Positions 60,472-64,000 of a stretch of 64,000 bases of DNA are shown piece after piece (the first letter of the stretch is position 1; the number at the start of each line of letters is the position of its first letter). The notes beneath the pieces were generated by a model. The model made no database searches. It saw nothing but the letters and a program-made list of their open reading frames with translations, and was not told where the DNA came from. The translations under genes and the position numbers were made by a program. Source of the stretch: Synechococcus sp. WH 8109 (GTDB lineage Bacteria; Cyanobacteriota; Cyanobacteriia; PCC-6307; Cyanobiaceae); assembly GCF_000161795.2 (NCBI RefSeq), contig NZ_CP006882.1:868001-932000 (forward strand). The letters run 5' to 3'.

Positions 60472-61420
60472 CGGCATCGAAACGGTGCTCACAAGCGCTG
60501 GGCCAACTGATGCGTGGCTCAGCTTCGATCGCTGCTTCTCCGGGGCAGACCAGCCGCAGGTCGCTGCGATCGCAGCGCACCAGCAGCATCTGGTTGGCTC
60601 CGAACCATTCACGGCTGAGGATCGTGCAGGGTGAGCCTGCGGGATCGAGCCTTAGATCGTCCGGTCGGATGCCGGTGATTACTCCGTCTTTTGCTGGCAG
60701 CAGATTCATCTGCGGGCGGCCGATGAACTGGGCGACGTATGTGCTGGCCGGTTGCAGGTACAGCTCGCGGGGTGTTCCGATCTGTTCAATCCTTCCCTCG
60801 CGCATCACGGCGATGCGATCCGCCAGCGCCATCGCCTCCTGCTGGTCATGGGTGACGTAGACCACAGGCTGTTCACCGCCGATCATCAGACGGCGCAGTT
60901 GAGGTCGCAGGTCCTCACGCAACTGGGCATCGAGATTGCTCATCGGCTCATCCAGCAGGTACACGAGGGGATCCCGCAACAGGGCTCGGGCCAGGGCCAC
61001 GCGCTGGCGCTGGCCGCCAGAAAGTTGTGAGGGCCGTTGCCGGGCTTGCCCGCTGAGCTGCAACACCTCTAGGACTCCGCGGATCCGTTCATCGCGGGCG
61101 GCGGCGCTGCCGCACCGCATGCGCAGCCCCAGTTCGAGGTTATCCCACACATTTAAATGCGGGAACAGTGCATAGCTTTGAAACACCATCCCTACCCGGC
61201 GTCGTTCAGAGGGCACGTCGACCATCTCCGCACCATTGATGAGAATCGAACCTTTATCGGGGTGATCGAGCCCGGCGATCAGACGCAAGGCCGTGCTTTT
61301 CCCACAGCCGCTGGCCCCAAGCAGAGCGACGCATTCGCCGTTGGCAACATCGAGGTCGAGCTGGTGGAGAACCTGTCGCTCGCCGAAGCGCTTGTTGATG
61401 GCCCGAAGTTGCAGTGTCAT
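60443..61420 (-). CDS. Sugar/solute ABC transporter ATP-binding protein
   Basis: 325 residues from ATG 61420. Walker A GASGCGKST, signature LSGGQRQRVALARAL, Walker B VYLLDEPMSNLD and a C-terminal TOBE-type domain with IRPDDLRLDP. It is of the MalK/UgpC class. It is the last gene of a permease-permease-ATPase operon (61417-64000) and its start overlaps the permease stop (ATGA). The layout resembles glucosylglycerol (Ggt) or trehalose uptake in cyanobacteria; substrate not certain. Confidence 0.88.
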   Translation of the reverse strand: MTLQLRAINKRFGERQVLHQLDLDVANGECVALLGASGCGKSTALRLIAGLDHPDKGSILINGAEMVDVPSERRRVGMVFQSYALFPHLNVWDNLELGLRMRCGSAAARDERIRGVLEVLQLSGQARQRPSQLSGGQRQRVALARALLRDPLVYLLDEPMSNLDAQLREDLRPQLRRLMIGGEQPVVYVTHDQQEAMALADRIAVMREGRIEQIGTPRELYLQPASTYVAQFIGRPQMNLLPAKDGVITGIRPDDLRLDPAGSPCTILSREWFGANQMLLVRCDRSDLRLVCPGEAAIEAEPRISWPSACEHRFDAVSGRRLPSD

Positions 61421-62247
61421 CCCTTGATTGCTCCGTTGGTGAGTCCACTGACGATCTGGCGCTGAAACACCAGCACCAGCACCAGAAGAGGAATGGCACC
61501 GAGCACGGTGGCTGCCGCGTAGGTGCCGTAGGGGACGGAATAGGTGGATGATCCCGCAATTCGGGCCATCGCCACCGGCAAAGTGAGCAGATCGCTGCGG
61601 CTCAGCCAGGTGAGCGCCACGGGAAATTCGTTCCAGGCGAACAGGAACACCAGGATTGCTGTGCTGGCGGAGGCCGGTGCAATTAAGGGGAGCAGCACCC
61701 AGCGCAGCCGCTGACACAACGACAGCCCCTCCAGCTTTGCTGCGTCTTCGAGATCTTTGGGCAGGGCTTCAAATGCCGCCGTGAGCAGCAGCAGGGCCAG
61801 AGGCATCGACAGAGCGCTGTAGGGAATAGCGATGGCGATCAGGTTGTTGCCCAGGGCAAAGGTGCGGGCCAGTTCGAGCAGCGCCAGAAACAGCAGCACA
61901 TAAGGGAACAGAGCGGCGCCCACCACGGCAGTGCGGAGGATTCCTTTCAACCGCTGAGGCAGTTTCGCCAGCCCGTAGGACGCGGGGATGGCCAGCATCA
62001 AGGTGAGCAGTGTCGTGAGTGAAGCCACCAAGCTGCTGTTGAACAGGTACCGCCAGAAGGGCGGATTGGTGCTGAGCAGATCCCGGTAGTTGTTGAGCGT
62101 CCAACGGCTCCAGAAGCTCAGTTGGTGATTGACCAGGGCATCTGCGGTGGTGAAGGAACTCAGCAGCTGCCACAGCATCGGACCGAGGGACCAGACCAGC
62201 AGCAGTGCTATCCAGAGCGAACGTCGTGTCATCAATCCATGCGTCAT
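61417..62247 (-). CDS. Sugar/solute ABC transporter permease
   Basis: 276 residues with six membrane helices. The EAA loop reads DAAKLEGLSLCQRLRWVLLPL, typical of MalG-type inner-membrane subunits. It pairs with the MalF-type subunit upstream (4-base overlap, 62244-62247) to form the channel. The nearest functional match by layout is GgtD-like glucosylglycerol permease. Confidence 0.88.
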   Translation of the reverse strand: MTHGLMTRRSLWIALLLVWSLGPMLWQLLSSFTTADALVNHQLSFWSRWTLNNYRDLLSTNPPFWRYLFNSSLVASLTTLLTLMLAIPASYGLAKLPQRLKGILRTAVVGAALFPYVLLFLALLELARTFALGNNLIAIAIPYSALSMPLALLLLTAAFEALPKDLEDAAKLEGLSLCQRLRWVLLPLIAPASASTAILVFLFAWNEFPVALTWLSRSDLLTLPVAMARIAGSSTYSVPYGTYAAATVLGAIPLLVLVLVFQRQIVSGLTNGAIKG

Positions 62248-63110
62248 CGGTCCAGGGGCCTCAACAAACCGAAGCTCTTCAGCAGCAACGTGCCCGCAAG
62301 GATCAGCGCGGTGAGCAGTAGGAATCCCGCGAGCATCACCGTGGCGCTGTAGCCGAAATCGAGGAAGCGCATGCCGTTGAGGTAGGCATAGAGGGCAATG
62401 CTTTCGGTGCTGCCGGCAGGACCACCACCGGTGAGCACCTGCACCAGATCGAACACCCCGAAAGCCTGGGCCAGGCGGAATAGGAGGCTCAGCAGGATGT
62501 AGGGGAGTAACAGCGGCAGGGTGACTCTGCGAAGCGCCTGAAGGGGCGTTCCCCCTTCCAGGCGAAAGGCGCTGTAGAGGTCGTCGGGAATGCTCTGGAG
62601 TCCCGCCAGAAGAATCAGCGTGATGAAGGGCGTTGTCTTCCAGACATCGGCAAACACGGTCACCAGCCAGGTGATCGATGGGGTGGACAACAGATCCAGG
62701 GAGTTGAGGCCAAGGCTTCGTGCCAGCACCTCGATCGGGCCGTAGGGGGTGTTGAAGATCCAGCGCCAGCCCAGGGCCATCATCGTTGTCGGCAGGGCCC
62801 AGGGCAGCAGGGTCAGGGCGCGAACGGCTCCTCTGCCGCGCCAGCGTTGATGCAGCAGCAGCGCAATGGCGAGGGCCAAAAGCAACTCCAAACCCACCGA
62901 GATCAGGGCAAAGCGCGCGGTTTGTCCGGCATCTACCCAGAAGCGCTGATCAGCCGCCAGTCGCCACCAGTTGGCTCCGCCGTTGGCCACCGGTTCAAGG
63001 CCGGTGAGAACGGAATATGCGTGGAAGCTCAGCCAGGCGTAGCGAAGCATCGGCCAGCCGAACACCACCGCGATCAAGAGCAGCGCAGGAGCAGCCAGGA
63101 GCATCGTCAT
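62244..63110 (-). CDS. Sugar/solute ABC transporter permease
   Basis: 288 residues with six membrane helices. The EAA loop reads YSAFRLEGGTPLQALRRVTLPLLLP, of the MalF/UgpA class. Overlaps by 4 bases with both the substrate-binding protein (63107-63110) and the second permease, giving a tightly coupled operon. It could serve for osmolyte uptake, as with GgtC. Confidence 0.88.
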   Translation of the reverse strand: MTMLLAAPALLLIAVVFGWPMLRYAWLSFHAYSVLTGLEPVANGGANWWRLAADQRFWVDAGQTARFALISVGLELLLALAIALLLHQRWRGRGAVRALTLLPWALPTTMMALGWRWIFNTPYGPIEVLARSLGLNSLDLLSTPSITWLVTVFADVWKTTPFITLILLAGLQSIPDDLYSAFRLEGGTPLQALRRVTLPLLLPYILLSLLFRLAQAFGVFDLVQVLTGGGPAGSTESIALYAYLNGMRFLDFGYSATVMLAGFLLLTALILAGTLLLKSFGLLRPLDR

Positions 63111-64000
63111 GGCGTGGCTCCCGCAGCACGCAGCAGGGTTTGGCTTCGCTGCTGACTGGTGGCCATGGCCTCATCGGCGGACCCGGCACCGGTGAACAAG
63201 CCGTTGAGTTCTCGCTGCACCACATCGCTCAGCTGGGCATACAGCGGGGTAGGTGGACGAACCAACGCACTGTTCAAGGCCACCAGCAGATCCGGCAGCA
63301 CAGGAGAGGCCTTCAGCATCTCCGGGTCGTTGAACAGATCCGCCTGGATAGGGGTGTAGCCGTTGTTGAGAAAGCGCTGCCGCTGGGCGTCTTCGCTGGT
63401 GAGGTAGCGAATCGCTTCCACCGCTGCTTCCTTGTGCTGCGATTGGCGCATCAGGCTCAGCCCCCAGCTGCCGAGGGTGGCTCCGGGACGTTCACCCGGT
63501 TGTGCCACCATCAGGCTGATGCCTACGTTGCCTTTTACAGCGCTGTCGTCCTTCTGCAGTTCAGCCCAGGCGTATGGCCAGTTGCGCATCAGAGCCGCAT
63601 CACCGGCCTTGAAGGCCTGGAGCGACTCCGCCTCGGCGTAATTGGTCACGGCGTAAGGGCTGACGCCTTTGTTGATCAGATCGTTCAACCAGGCTGCTGC
63701 CGCCGTTGCCTCAGGCGAATCGAGTTCCATGGCGTTGGTGCTGGTGTCCATCCAGTCACCGCCGAAGCCCTGCAGCACTTCCAGGAAGTCGCAACTTAGG
63801 CCTTCGTACTGACGCCCCTGCCAGACAAACCCGTTGGCAACGGCTTGGTTTTCAACGAGGCGTCCAGCAACCTCCACCAGCGCGTCGGGAGTTGTTGGTG
63901 GCTGATCCATCAGATCCGTGCGCCAGTAGAGCAGTCCCACATCGGCCACCAGCGGCCAGCGGTAGAGATGACCGTTGTAGTCATTGCCGAGCCGTGCGCC
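63107..64000 (-). CDS. ABC transporter substrate-binding protein, partial
   Basis: 298 residues of the C-terminal part. The frame is open through the right edge, continuing upstream of the apparent Met at 63949 as GHLYRWPLVADVGLLYWRTDL. The start is outside the window. Type I extracellular sugar-binding protein: LLYWRTDLMDQPPTTPDALVE, QGRQYEGLSCDFLEVLQGFGG and GEAMATSQQ-like elements. Periplasmic lipoprotein location is likely. It is the first seen gene of the operon ending at 60443. Confidence 0.85.
   Translation of the reverse strand, partial: GARLGNDYNGHLYRWPLVADVGLLYWRTDLMDQPPTTPDALVEVAGRLVENQAVANGFVWQGRQYEGLSCDFLEVLQGFGGDWMDTSTNAMELDSPEATAAAAWLNDLINKGVSPYAVTNYAEAESLQAFKAGDAALMRNWPYAWAELQKDDSAVKGNVGISLMVAQPGERPGATLGSWGLSLMRQSQHKEAAVEAIRYLTSEDAQRQRFLNNGYTPIQADLFNDPEMLKASPVLPDLLVALNSALVRPPTPLYAQLSDVVQRELNGLFTGAGSADEAMATSQQRSQTLLRAAGATP

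Noticed and set aside
1-64000. tRNA, rRNA, CRISPR, insertion sequences
   Set aside because: I looked for T-loop sequences, repeat-spacer arrays and transposase motifs by eye and saw none; a tRNAscan or BLAST search would be decisive.

Overview
The window looks like chromosomal DNA of a marine picocyanobacterium of the Synechococcus group. Direct signs are photosynthesis genes (petN of cytochrome b6f, psaK of photosystem I, a high-light-inducible protein, Psb29/Thf1, a Psb32-like TPM protein, a plant-type ferredoxin), an FtsH/ClpP/ClpS proteolysis block, compact gene packing with many 1-4 bp stop/start overlaps, and small families that are largely confined to picocyanobacteria (DUF1651, DUF3104). 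No rRNA, tRNA, CRISPR array or complete insertion sequence was recognised.

Layout. 0-10 kb: accessory-rich stretch of small genes (RRM RNA-binding protein, DCC-family thiol protein, uridine-kinase-like protein) and several decaying genes (sodC, yccF, a DUF1651 gene, an unnamed gene at 0.8 kb). 10-20 kb: endonuclease III, a cluster-9 Mn/Zn ABC transporter (mntC-mntA ... mntB) interrupted by an inverted acyltransferase gene, an ABC ATPase/NUDIX operon, an Hli protein, a methyltransferase, a lipase and a J-domain protein. 20-25 kb: many tiny membrane proteins and hypothetical genes, then a PfkB sugar kinase. 25-31 kb: a DNA repair module of Lhr-like helicase, ATP-dependent DNA ligase and metallo-beta-lactamase exonuclease. 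31-41 kb: nadA, a metallophosphoesterase, a glycosyltransferase-like gene, a lysozyme-like gene, Psb32, a MidA-type methyltransferase, aroB, a sugar-permease gene and purK. 41-44 kb: a low-coding, partly AT-rich patch with a structured noncoding region, DUF3104 and a broken rmuC. 44-59 kb: DUF2103, clpS, petN, thf1, clpP, DUF2256, ftsH, a MacB-type permease, pyk, a MazG-like protein, YggT, scpB, ilvA, dxs, a flavoprotein and psaK. 59-64 kb: DUF3593/DUF2499, csaB-like pyruvyl transferase, and a four-gene sugar or compatible-solute ABC operon running off the right edge.

Two themes stand out. First, gene decay: six loci carry frameshifts or in-frame stops (810-1030, sodC, yccF, DUF1651, a His-rich secreted protein at 21.3-21.6 kb, rmuC). 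Two of the frameshifts lie in homopolymer runs, so sequencing error must be excluded. Second, three small genes (6731, 9408 minus, 41511) share nearly the same upstream architecture: TTGACC or TTGACG, 18-19 bases, then a full or partial AGTAC-N4-GTACT palindrome ending 11-12 bases before the start codon. The palindrome fits the SOS box of cyanobacterial LexA, which suggests a small DNA-damage regulon made of lineage-specific genes. This was found by reading alone and has not been tested statistically.
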